The translations under genes and the position numbers were made by a program. 64,000 nucleotides of DNA from Diplolepis rosae (Eukaryota > Arthropoda > Insecta > Hymenoptera > Diplolepididae), in NCBI GenBank assembly GCA_030998225.1, contig JAPYXD010000704.1:5580001-5644000 (forward strand), given 5' to 3'. Of this stretch, positions 34,620-44,888 are shown in pieces; the first letter of the stretch is position 1; each line of letters begins with the position of its first letter. Below the pieces are notes generated by a model. It made no database searches. It was given only the letters and a program-made list of their open reading frames with translations, and was not told the DNA's origin.

Positions 34620-34995
34620 TTTTTTTATTCTTGATTCGAATTCAGCAACGCGAATAACTCCTAGATTCCAAGTTTCATGCAAATCAAATTATATTTTGCG
34701 ATTTCAGTCCACCATATTGGATCAGCCATTTTGAATTTTTCAAATTTGACTTCTAATTTAAATCAGCTACCCGAAAAACTCTGAGATTTAGAGTTTCATG
34801 CAAATCAAATTATATTTTGCGATTTCAGTCCACCATATTGGATCAGCCATTTTGAATTTTTCAAATTTGACTTCTAATTAGAAATTAGCGTCTTGTCAAA
34901 TCCCAATATACCGAGTTGCGTGTGAGTCAGATTGAATTTTGAAATTTCAATCCGCCATATAAAATTTGCTATCTTGGATTTTGGAAAATTTCAGA
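34620..34995 (+). repeat. Tandem repeat, 121-bp unit, three copies
   Basis: Copies start near 34671, 34792 and 34913. The first two are almost identical over AGTTTCATGCAAATCAAATT, GCGATTTCAGTCCACCATAT and TTTGAATTTTTCAAATTTGA. The third is clearly diverged. The phrase CCACCATATTGGATCAGCCA resembles words I know from dispersed insect repeats. Confidence 0.85.
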
Positions 34996-35072
34996 ATATT
35001 ACTTCATATTCGCATTACTGGCATGATTTGTAAGTAATTTCAGGAGAAATAAATATTACAAAAAAGATTCGA

Positions 35073-35248
35073 TTTCATTTATACACATTTTTTCCACAAA
35101 AAGTGTTTTTTACAGAAAATATAGATTTAATTTAATCGGGAACCAAAATTCGGCTGCTATTTTCCGATTCTGGTTTTTAATTCAAACAGATCTTTATACT
35201 TACTGTAAAAAACACTTTCTGTAGAAAAAATGTTGTATATAAATGAAA
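35073..35248. repeat. Inverted repeat / foldback MITE
   Basis: TTTCATTTATACACATTTTT and AAAAAGTGTTTTTTACAG at 35073-35116 recur inverted at about 35203-35248. The loop is about 90 bases. No frame and no clear duplication. Confidence 0.6.
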
Positions 35249-35578
35249 ACGACTTACAAAGAAACCACCCTCAAAATTATGCACATTTAACAATTTTTGT
35301 CATTTTCTACGATTTTTGAGAGGGTATGTACAAGGGGAGGTGATTCCAAGAAGTTGGGTGATTATTGGCAGTTAGTACTATTCTTAATCTTTAAAATAAA
35401 CCATCAGCGAACATTTCACGTTGACTTTGGTGGAAGTAATAAATTTTCGAAGAGTAGTACATACTAATATGTACTGCCAGGCGCGAAAGAGTTCAAAACG
35501 CATATAAATGAAGTAAAATAATGACTAAGGTGAAAATACGTGCAAAATATTTGAATTAGTTTGATACCATCCACACTT

Positions 35579-36151
35579 CTATAAGGGTGAGAAAGTGGGA
35601 GGTAGTGCCTGAGGTAGAGCTAGCGAGACTAGCTCAGGGACCAGGGCGGCGACCAATGGAGTGTGATAGACGCCAGGGGAAGGTAGACCCTCGATCGGGA
35701 CCCGCGCCTCGTGAACCGGGACCGCTTGCCTAGCTACTCGGTCCACCAGGTTCGTGGCGTTCAGAAACGCGAATTCGTTTGGAGGGGAAATAAGTCGTTG
35801 GTGTAGGAAAGGAGATGGCATTGCAGAGAGGGGGGGTGGAAGTTAATCTTGGAGGTAGAAGGAGAGGTAAGGACAGGTAGTGGTAGGAGAGTCAAGTGAT
35901 GAAGGTGTTTGTAGACCCGCCAGGAAACTTTTCATGACAAAGTTCCTTTCACTGCATGATCGATGGATGGGTTGTCGTCCCTCTAGATTCGCCGGATAGG
36001 CGAGCTTCTGAAGACCTTCGCTGAAGGTCAGTGTGCGCCGGGCCTTGGAGTACCGGGCGTTCGTCTGTCGTCGCAGGCGTAGCAGGTACCGAGGATGTTC
36101 GCTGGATGGTGGCGGTGGTGGGTGCCGAGTGACGGGCGTCGTGGGTGGCAC
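35579..36151 (-). pseudogene. Proline/serine-rich reading frame with one stop, family unknown
   Basis: A GC-rich island in AT-rich surroundings. The minus strand is open from a GTG at 36151 to TAA at 35579 in one frame except for a single TAA at 35843-35845, giving about 190 codons. The protein is rich in Pro, Ser, Thr and Arg (PPTTPVTRHPPPPPSSEHP, then RYLLRLRRQTNARYSKARRT, then after the stop MPSPFLHQRLISPPNEFAFL). The opposite strand has shorter frames. I recall similar Pro-rich frames in insect retroelement-derived repeats but cannot name the family. It may be a retroelement fragment or a broken host exon. Confidence 0.4.
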
Positions 36152-36419
36152 TTTATGTCAGGCAGTATCCTCGCGTAACAGCCTTTTGGAAACTGAATGC
36201 TGCGTCTTCGGAGCAGCAGCCGAAGTCTGGCAGGCAGCTGGCAGCGTCTCCCTCTCGTGGCCGGAGGCGTTCTACTTCGTCTCCTCCAAGAGCCGGCACT
36301 TTTCCAAGTAGCGCCGACGAGCCCTTCGTTTTTTGGCGTTAAGGGCCATCCAACCTGTGCCTATAAGGTGTGCCTTGTGAGGGCCTTTGAGATAAGGCGT
36401 ACCTCTTGAGGACCTTTAA

Positions 36420-36526
36420 GGTCGTAAGGTTTGGGGGCTATTTCGAACCAGAATAAATATAGGTAGTTCTTAAAAGGACTGTTGGTTTGAAGATCGTATA
36501 TATATGTAGTTCTAAAAAGAACTGTT

Positions 36527-36572
<46 letters not shown>

Positions 36573-36610
36573 TAGTTCTTAAAAGAACTGTTGGGTTTGA
36601 AGAAATAAAT
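36420..36610 (+). repeat. Threefold AGTTCTTAAAAGAACT repeat with (TA)n
   Basis: A unit of TAGTTCTTAAAAGRACTGTT followed by GGTTTGAAGA occurs near 36462, 36507 and 36571. Each starts with a near-perfect palindrome. The second and third are separated by (TA)16 at 36539-36570. It adjoins the GC-rich island and could be LTR-like or promoter-like sequence. Confidence 0.6.
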
Positions 36611-36737
36611 CACTGCAAGTTGGCTTTCTTCTCGATGAGGCTTTATTTTGTCACTTTCCAGGTTGGAAGTGTCAAGAATTACTTAAAGAGCCGGTGCGTC
36701 TTCCTCCTCTCGAGTCGCCGGCTTAAATGAATCTGAT

Positions 36738-38226
36738 GTTTAGTTTAGTTTAATAAATTCTTTATTCAATGTTGAAATGAGATACATATTATCAATGTAG
36801 TATAATAGTAGTATTTACAATTAATGGCTGTACCTACATCTAGCTTTGGATGTTTTACCAGGACTATTTTTGTCTTGTGCTATTTCAATATTAACAATTT
36901 TTACTTCTAACGAAGTGCGTGTTTTTAGTCTTTTTGCGGGAAAACCAAATACAAAACCGGTTAAGTAATGTTATCAAAATTTTAAAACTATGTACAATAT
37001 TTACAACTAACCTACGCTTATTCGAACCATTTCTTACTTATATCGACTTCTTATTGCACTTGCAGTGTTTTGCTAATTGCCGGGTCGCCTTTCTTTGATA
37101 GTAATATTTGGTGTGGCAGCTTATGTTTAATTTTAAACGGTGCGTTGTCATCATTGTATTTAGCTATATGATCTAGCTCGGCTAGGTGCTGTATTTGATT
37201 TTTATAAAAGTTATGTGTAAGTCTTATTATATCATTTTTAATCTCTTCCACATTTAACTTTAAATGAATATTTTGGTTTGAAATCTTAGGGCTAGCATCA
37301 TAAATTTTCCGAAGGCATCTATTTTGTACTATTTGCAACTTATAATAATTAGAGGCACACATGTTACTCCATATGAGAGCTGCATATAACATCACAGGTT
37401 TCACAGTCGCTTTATATAATACTTTTTTGTTTTTAATACTGAGTTTACTTTTTTTGTGCATCAAACAATTTAGTGCTTGGAGTACGCCATAAGCTTTTCC
37501 CGCAGCTTTGGCTGTATGCTTTGTGAATATGAGCTTACTGTCTAGTATAGTTCCTAGATAAGTGGCCTCAGTCTTAGGCACTATCTTATCAATACCTATT
37601 ACTAAACTTGGTACCTTTTCACGCTCGCGCTTTTTACTATATATCACAAATTCTGTTTTTGTTGAATTCATTTTTAATTTCCATTTGTCAAAGAATTTCA
37701 ACAGTAATTTAATATGCCTTTCAATATATAGAGTTGCTTGTTTCTTACTCCAAGATTTAGCTGCTATTGCAGTATCATCAGCAAATAGCATAATTCTAGT
37801 ATTAATGGATTTAGGTATATCATTTATGTAAATTATAAAGAGTACAGATCCCAGAATAGATCTCTGGGGTACACCAGCAACTATTTTATATGTATGTGAC
37901 ATTGTGTTATTAACCAAGACTTTAAATGTTCTATTTTTAAGGTAGCTTTGTATAATTTTAGTTAGATACATTGTGTAATTTAGCTGTGTTAACTTATAGA
38001 CAAGTCCTTTGTGCCATACAGTGTCAAAGGACTTTTCCATGTCTAAGTACGCCACTGCTGTGGAATGATTTGTGTTAAAATTAGTGCTTATATAGTCTGT
38101 TAGTAGTGCTAACTGATGAAGTGTACTTCTACGTTCCCTGAAACCAAACTGCTCCGGAATTAATTGCTTATGTTCTGCTTCATGATTTTTGATGTATTTA
38201 GCAGCGGCTATATAGGACATAAGTGG
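36738..38226 (-). mobile_element. Jockey-like LINE, 5' truncated
   Basis: The minus strand carries the C-terminal part of an RT protein, a 3' UTR of about 300 bases with AATAAA, and a short tail TAAACTAAACTAAAC at 36752-36738 (three TAAAC units) in place of poly(A). The 5' break is near 38226, where RT similarity stops. 5' truncation is the usual outcome of target-primed integration. Confidence 0.85.
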
Positions 38227-38286
38227 TCCCTTTGGATGGGTACACAAGAAAACCACTTCAAAACGTTTCGCGTACACAGAATTCAT
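37051..38286 (-). CDS. LINE reverse transcriptase, C-terminal two thirds (truncated)
   Basis: The frame is open for 411 codons. RT similarity starts at about residue 25 with IPEQFGFRERRSTLHQL. AYLDMEKSFDTVWHKGL holds the first catalytic Asp. Next comes AGVPQRSILGSVLFIIYIND, and LFADDTAIAAKSW holds the catalytic FADD pair. The thumb and C-terminal region (ATYLGTILDSKL, AALIWSNMC) follow to a natural stop. The first 20 or so residues come from flanking DNA. The palm motifs are intact, but the endonuclease and the RT N-terminus are missing, so the copy cannot move by itself. Confidence 0.88.
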   Translation of the reverse strand: MNSVYAKRFEVVFLCTHPKGPLMSYIAAAKYIKNHEAEHKQLIPEQFGFRERRSTLHQLALLTDYISTNFNTNHSTAVAYLDMEKSFDTVWHKGLVYKLTQLNYTMYLTKIIQSYLKNRTFKVLVNNTMSHTYKIVAGVPQRSILGSVLFIIYINDIPKSINTRIMLFADDTAIAAKSWSKKQATLYIERHIKLLLKFFDKWKLKMNSTKTEFVIYSKKREREKVPSLVIGIDKIVPKTEATYLGTILDSKLIFTKHTAKAAGKAYGVLQALNCLMHKKSKLSIKNKKVLYKATVKPVMLYAALIWSNMCASNYYKLQIVQNRCLRKIYDASPKISNQNIHLKLNVEEIKNDIIRLTHNFYKNQIQHLAELDHIAKYNDDNAPFKIKHKLPHQILLSKKGDPAISKTLQVQ

Positions 38287-38478
38287 TATGACTCACGTCT
38301 GCTCTCTGGGACGATTCGAGCGCTACTGAATCGCCTTGGTATTTGCGCCGTAGTCCTTTGAATGTACTTTCATCAAAAAAAAAAAAAATTTCAAAAATCT
38401 CTAATAGATTTCGAAAAATTGAGAACTCGCTCTTCTTGAACAGACTGTATATGTTATAGGGACCACAAAAAAAGTTTT

Positions 38479-38946
38479 TATGTACCTCCGGCGCGTAAAC
38501 TCGTTCTTTTGCTACAGTTAAGAGTAGCGCAATGTTGTGTATTGCGCTACAGAGGAATGGAATGTAAAAACTGAACTGCGCATGCGCCTATAGCCATACA
38601 GCGGAGCACAATCTACTTCTTATTCTTCTTCTTCTTCGTACAGCGTTAGCACCCTACTGACAAAGCCTTGTACATTTGAACTGCCCATGCTCTATTACAA
38701 CACGCAACTACTACACAAGATTGATAAAATCAAAATGGCCGGGACTAGTCGCGAATTATCAAGTGTAATGGAAGAAAATGAGAATAGATTAGATTCGAGT
38801 GTACGCATAAAAACTCGTATACGCACCAAAGTCACATAAAATAGAATACGTGCTCGCAGGACTGATCGCGCCTTGGCTTCAATCTCCTGCGAGCATTGTC
38901 GCTCGTCACGCAATAACCCTCATTGTGTGCCTAGGCACGTAATATA
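38479..38946 (+). mobile_element. MITE family M, copy 1
   Basis: Starts TATGTACCTCCGGCGCGTAA and ends CCTAGGCACGTAATATA; the ends are imperfectly inverted. It is more than 90 percent like 41890-42418 by eye, but lacks about 60 bases around 38850 including one arm of an internal GCGACAATGCTCGCAGGA hairpin. Contains GAACTGCGCATGCGCC and a TTCTTCTTCTTCTTCG run. No coding. Confidence 0.82.
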
Positions 38947-39810
38947 CTTTTTTTCCTAGTTGTAATATATCTTTATTCACATATGAAGAACCGTTAGGAT
39001 CTTGCTCACAAAAATATATTATTTTGCTATGGATGTAAGTATATCGTAGAGAAAAAAATGTTGGTAGTACTCGGAGGTATTCATGGAAATGAAAAATTTC
39101 AAATTGTAAAATTATTTTTTCATTCCTTTCTAATTGAAAGAATCGGCTCGAAAATGTTTTGAGAAACCGCTATGATGTCTTGTATAATATATATTTGAAC
39201 CATTAAAATCCGTCCAACCGTTTTTGTAAAAATTCAATTTCTTAATTTTTCGAAATTTGTTTACAACTTTTGAAATTTTATTTTTAATGTACCAAATGTC
39301 CCAAATGTTATGTATGTAATTGCTTCAAGTCCTCTTATAAAGGTCCTAGTCAGAGGTTGCTTTAGTTTTGTTCGCCCTGTTAAGTACTTTCTTCAAATTT
39401 TTTTAGAGTGTTTTGAGGTGAGCATTTCTTCACCTTGATCTTTCCTTAAACCTAGCTGTTGTCGGTGGGCAATTGTGTTATTTACCTCTCAACACCGTTG
39501 ACACATCATGGCTTGGGAATATAAGGAGTCGCGCCCTGGATACTCCTTGACCATAACTGAAGGACATTGCTGCCAATCGTTCATAATTTACAGTTTCAGT
39601 AAATTTTCGCGCCCTTGTTTTATGTATCTGAACTGCCGTCCGAAGTCCCATAAAAACTCCAGGGTATCACCTGTGTTTGTCATTTATTTGCTAAATGTTT
39701 CCCGGTGGCAAACTTCCCTCCTGCTACAAAGTCTAGTGATCTCTTAGAGGAATGCAATGTTCAAACGACGATAATTTTAAAACCATGGTAGTATCTCTTA
39801 ATGTTTTACA

Positions 39811-40802
39811 CACTGAGAGAAAGTATTAGCCGTGGTTACCCATATTTTTTTTGTAAAAAAGGGTCACAAGTATGTTTTTTACTCTGTATCATCTAAACAC
39901 CTTGGTCCTTACAGCTAGATTAACTGAGTAGCAATGATTAGAATTTTTAGTTAAACTTACAAAATCCGATTAGTCGGTCCGTTTTGTAGCCGAGACTATT
40001 TTCATGCATTCCTACATTGCATCGATCTTATAATAGAAGTTACCAATACGTTTTTGTAAAACTTACTCATTGCGTTAATTGGTATTACTATGTGTCCAGT
40101 TTCGTTATTACAAAAATATATGTTTTTGCGACATAACTGAGAATCGTTGTATTAAAAACTATTTCAATATCTTAATTAGAAACTGATGAATTTTTTCATC
40201 CGTTCATGAGTAAAATAGTAATCCCAACTTTGAAAAAAATGTTAATTTTATCATTCAATCTATTTTATTTCGGTTAAAGTCGATAAAAACTTCCTTAGGT
40301 CAAAATTGTTTAGGAGAAGACCTTTTTTAATTATTGTTTTTTGAAATGTAGCAAAGGATGATAATTGTTGACATGTTTTTTATTACAAACTGCACAACGG
40401 TTTGAAATTATACTTTAAAATCACCATGATTTATTTCTTCTCATTTTGATGAAAAACAATAGCAAAACTTTAAGATATCAATGTATATAACGATTTTAAA
40501 ACGATTCAAAACAGTTCATAAGCAGGTGAAATCTAATTCGTCTGTACAATTATTTCTTGAAGTTTATTATTACCAAAGAATTGCAAGTCATCTTTACACA
40601 CAAAATATTGCATATGGAAACAAATTATTTACATTTCTCAAACTAAATGAATTTGATCAATTTTACAAAAAAAAATTAGTAGCTTACTTAGTTCCATGGA
40701 CTTTTGAGCATTGGTAAGTTTTACAAAATTTTTGGTACTGCTTACTAAAAATATATAGTTGTGACCTTTTAGTCAGCACAAGTAATAGGATTTCTCTCAG
40801 TG
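39811..40802. mobile_element. MITE-like element with CACTGAGAGAAA ends
   Basis: CACTGAGAGAAAGTATTAGC at 39811 and CACTGAGAGAAATCCTATTA read inward from 40802 are inverted. Further inside, GGGTCACAAGTATGTTTTTT pairs loosely with sequence near 40757. No clear target duplication and no recognised frame. Confidence 0.55.
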
Positions 40803-41237
40803 CAATATGAATGCGAAAATGTTAATAATGAAGTAACTTCGGCCGTAAAAGCCGCTTTCGTTGAATATTTGCAAATGGACCTGTATTTTATTAACTAAGC
40901 GATCTTCTTTAAGAAATACTCTAAACCTCGACTCATAAAATTTTATCGACAGTCACAAAAACGAGAAATGCGCACGCACCGCGTATATGAAGTATTTTGT
41001 TCATATGGTTGCAATGCTTAATAAATTAGACCACTCAAGTTTAAAGATTACTAAATTAAAATTTAATTTCTTAAACAGTAAATGTTGAAAGTTTTGATCC
41101 AAAATTTTTGCGTATTTAATGTTGCAAATTTCTTAAACTAAATTTAATTGTATATACATTAAATTCTAAGGGCTTTTATTTTAAAGTGACGTGTTTGATA
41201 ACACGTCTGCTATTACATTAACCCAAAATTCATAGAA

Positions 41238-42717
41238 TTTTTGTTCATTTCTCGTTATTTTGGCATAGGGTCAGATTCTTTTTATTTTCTTCGATTAAAA
41301 TTATCACTATTAGATATAAAAATACGCAAAAAAAAAGAAAGGCAAACATTTCGGCCACATATGGGGGCCCTCTTCAGTGCTATAAATTCAAAGATTTATT
41401 CAAAATTTCTGTAAAAGATTAAAATATAGGGGATAATTAAAATAAGGATTATCATAGAAATCAAAAGCTTATCTCATAGCTTACAATTCAAAATGAAGTA
41501 GTCCAGTATGCAGCATCACGAATTGAAAAAATTTTTAGAGTACACTGTGAATAAAAAACAGGATAAAATGAAAAAAACATAAAAAATTTTGCATACAAAC
41601 CAACCGGAAATTTTTTAAAATTTTATTATTAAAGAAGGATGCCCAGAAGCCACACGTCCCGAGTCGGTTTTTAAAACAGTTTAGATCATTCTGTGAGACT
41701 CCGGTAACAAAGTTCTCAAGAAAAGTTTTCAAAAATGTAAACCTTGTTCGCGTTTTATCATTAATAACCAATTGGGCATCCTTCTTTAATGATAAAATTT
41801 AAAAAAATTTCCGGTCGGTTCGTATGCAAATTTTTTTCTGTTTTTTCATTCTATCCGGTTTTTTATTCACAGTGAACTCTAAATATTTTTATGTGCCTCC
41901 GGCGCGTAAACTCATTTCTTCGCTACAGTTGAGAGTAGCACAATGTTGTGTATTGCGCTACAGAGGAATGAAATGTAAAAATTGAACTGCGCATGCGCCT
42001 ATAGCCATACAGCGGAGCACAATCTTTTTCGTATTCTTCTTCTTCGTACAGCGTTAGCACCCTACTGACAAATCCTTGTACATTTGAACTGCCCATGCTC
42101 TATTACAACACGCTACTACTACACAAGATTGATAAAATCAAAATGGCCGGGACTAGTCGCGAATTATCAAGTGTAATGGAAGAAAATGAGAATAGATTAG
42201 ATTCGAGTGTACGCATAAAAACTCGTATATGCGCCGAAGTCACATAAAATAGAATATGTGCCCATGAACACAATTCGGGTAATTACGAGACTCGCGACAA
42301 TGCTCGCAGGACTGATCGCGCCTCGTATTCGTCTCGGCTTCGTCTCGGCTTCGATCTCCTGCGAGCATTGTCGCTCGTCGCGTAATAACCCTCATTGTGC
42401 GCCTGGGTACGTAATATACTATTTCAATTCGTGATGCTGCATACTGGACTACTTCATTTTGAATTGTAAGCTATGAGATAAGCTTTTGATTTCTGTCATT
42501 ATCCTTACTTTAATTATCCCCTATATTCTAATCTTTTACAGAAATTTTGAATTAATCTTTGAATTTATGGCACTGAAGAGGGCCCCCATATGTGGCCGAA
42601 ATGTTTGCCTTTCATTCTTTTTTTGCGTATTTTTATATCTAATAGTGATAATTGTAATCGAAGAAAATAAAAAGAATTTGACCCTATGTCAAAATAACGA
42701 GAAATGAACAAAAATTT
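41238..42717. mobile_element. Foldback element with about 400-bp arms, MITE M copy 2 inside one arm
   Basis: 41238-41645 pairs with 42717-42420 and 41886-41772. The pairing includes GGCCACATATGGGGGCCCTC, AGTCCAGTATGCAGCATCAC and AAAGAAGGATGCCCA. Without the MITE the arms are continuous, so the MITE came second. The loop (41646-41771) has no frame. The outer arm carries CTGAAGAG...GGCCGAAAT, a degenerate hammerhead-like core. Confidence 0.78.
41890..42418 (+). mobile_element. MITE family M, copy 2
   Basis: Direct copy of 38479-38946, longer because it keeps the internal segment with GCGACAATGCTCGCAGGA and its inverted partner TCCTGCGAGCATTGTCGC. It sits in the right arm of the 41238-42717 foldback element. 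Confidence 0.85.
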
Positions 42718-44419
42718 TAATTTTATGTCTATTCATTAACAAGTTTAAGCTTCTGATCTTTTACATTCACATACTGGATGAATTCATTACTTCAGATACG
42801 TACAAATTCGAGAAGCCTGATAGTTAATTAGATAAAATCATCAGAAAATTTAAATTGAATATATTAAAACTGTCTATATTAAAAAATGAATTTTATAACA
42901 TTTATAAAATTGTTCATAAAATTACTTAGTCTTTTACTTTCAGTCTCAAATTTTATGAGCACTTAACTTTTATGGACTGAAGATTTGAAATCTTAACTAC
43001 TTTTTGTGGTTGAATTCAAGCAATGGTTGACCCGTCAGTGTAGGTACTAAAAGTGGTCGCCGTGACTAAGTAATGTGGTCACAGCGACTATGTTATGTTA
43101 TCACAGTCACTATATGTAAGTATCAACTATAAAGTTGAAACTTTAAAAGTAGGATTAAAAATCACAGTTTCGACCCGCTCTACAGTTACATCAAATTCTC
43201 AAAAGAGTTGTTATCAGTTCCTATGAAAAATAATATGCATTACTCGAAACAATACACAACGGATTCAACGAGTATGACGTTTACTGCATTGGTAATAGCG
43301 ACTACGTGATTCTAGCCATGAGAACTCAACTTTTCAAGTTCTCATAGAAAGGTTCAAGAGTTAAGGACAATTTCAACGATGTTAACTATTCGCCACGACC
43401 AGGTATTCAGAATATGGCTATCATGGCTACAAACCATGTTTCTGTAGCCATGGGTCAAGTAGTAACAAATAGTCTCCTCGTTATAGTCACTTTTTTTCCA
43501 ACTACATTATTCCTAGTCATTATGACCAGATGCTATTTTTCTCTGTGTTGGTTGGGAATAGTTATTTTAAAATTCAATAGCTCTAGGTTCGACGAGTTAG
43601 ATTAATTTGTATGATTGGGATATATATTTTAAATTTAAAAAATATCTATGAACGAGAGAACCGAAATTTAAAAAAAATGTACAACGTACGTTTGCGCGCT
43701 GGCGAAAACTAAAAAAAATCTGAATTTGGGCCCTGCAGCCTCTAAGCAAGCGCGAAAATCGCTCTCGCACTTGTCAATTTGGAAATAGGAAAATTATTAG
43801 GTATGCGACCCTCTTCGCGTCCTCTCTGGCTTCCTTTGAAAGTCAGTTGTGCTGTGAAAACATTGTGTGTGTGTGTGTGTGTGTGTAGAGCAATTAAAAT
43901 GTTTGAATACTTCTCAAATTTTTCATAATTATCAGATAATTATTGATCACATTTTTCATCAAGGAGGTTTCAAGACTTTAATTAACTTTTTCTTGTATCC
44001 GAGACTAGTACACAAAGTCGACGAATTTCCAAGCGACAAATTTTTTCCGTGTAGGCATGGAAGAAAGGCTTAGAAAAGGACAGATTCAAAGCTCTCACAT
44101 AAATTCAGCTAATGGTCATTGGTTAGCAATTTTTCTTGTATTCTTTATGAGCATTATCACTTCGACGAACATTAACCATAATTGAAAAAAATAGTGTTGA
44201 TCAAATAATTTTTACTCTCTAATTCGATTATTATTAACAGTAATTACAACAAGAATTTCAAGGTGCCTTTTTTCATTTCTCGGAAACTGCTGCATACGTT
44301 GATCTACCTCCTTTGTTATAGGTAACAAGAATTCCTATAATACCATTAGCATCAAATAACGGATCACCTTTAAAGTTCTGAAATAACGAAAAATGCCAAT
44401 TTATAACTTGCTCTCTAAT
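42718..44419. other. No gene recognised; GT microsatellite
   Basis: 43040-43130 has repeated GGTCRCNGYGACTA words and 43480-43545 has related GACTATAACGAGGAGACTAT-like words in inverted sense, perhaps a decayed MITE. (GT)12 lies at 43863-43887. Confidence 0.4.
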
Positions 44420-44888
44420 AATCTAAGATCCGAATAGAAAACGACCCTTACCCACCCCTTTACACGATAAAAAGTACTTTAAATCAAATATAATATATTA
44501 AAAAATATATCACGAGTGGGTTACCTAAAAAATTTCTGTCAAGACTATGATTCATTAAAAATTCAAAAATGACTTATTTTAAAATTGCACTTATTTGTTT
44601 ACGAAACAAACTATATACTAATCGAAAGTATAAAGCCTATAGAATATGCAAACGTTAGGCTGCCTATTTTTTTCCCGGAATAACTATTGGGTTGCCAGGT
44701 ATAAACAGATAAGTCGATACTAGTAATTTGCACTCATCTGTTTACTCAATAAAACTTATATTAAAATAAAGATAATTTTATTGCGAACACGGTGATATAA
44801 GGTTGCCTGCGAAAAATCTGTTTTGAATTCCGGTTGTCGATCTTTAAAAACCGAAATATTGGTGCATGCTATTTGTCCGTGAAATTGA

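Noticed and set aside
38164..38361. Coding sequence upstream of the LINE break (FLCTHPKGPLMSY on the minus strand)
   Set aside because: It is open into the LINE frame, but I could not link it to any family; probably flanking DNA fused by the truncation.
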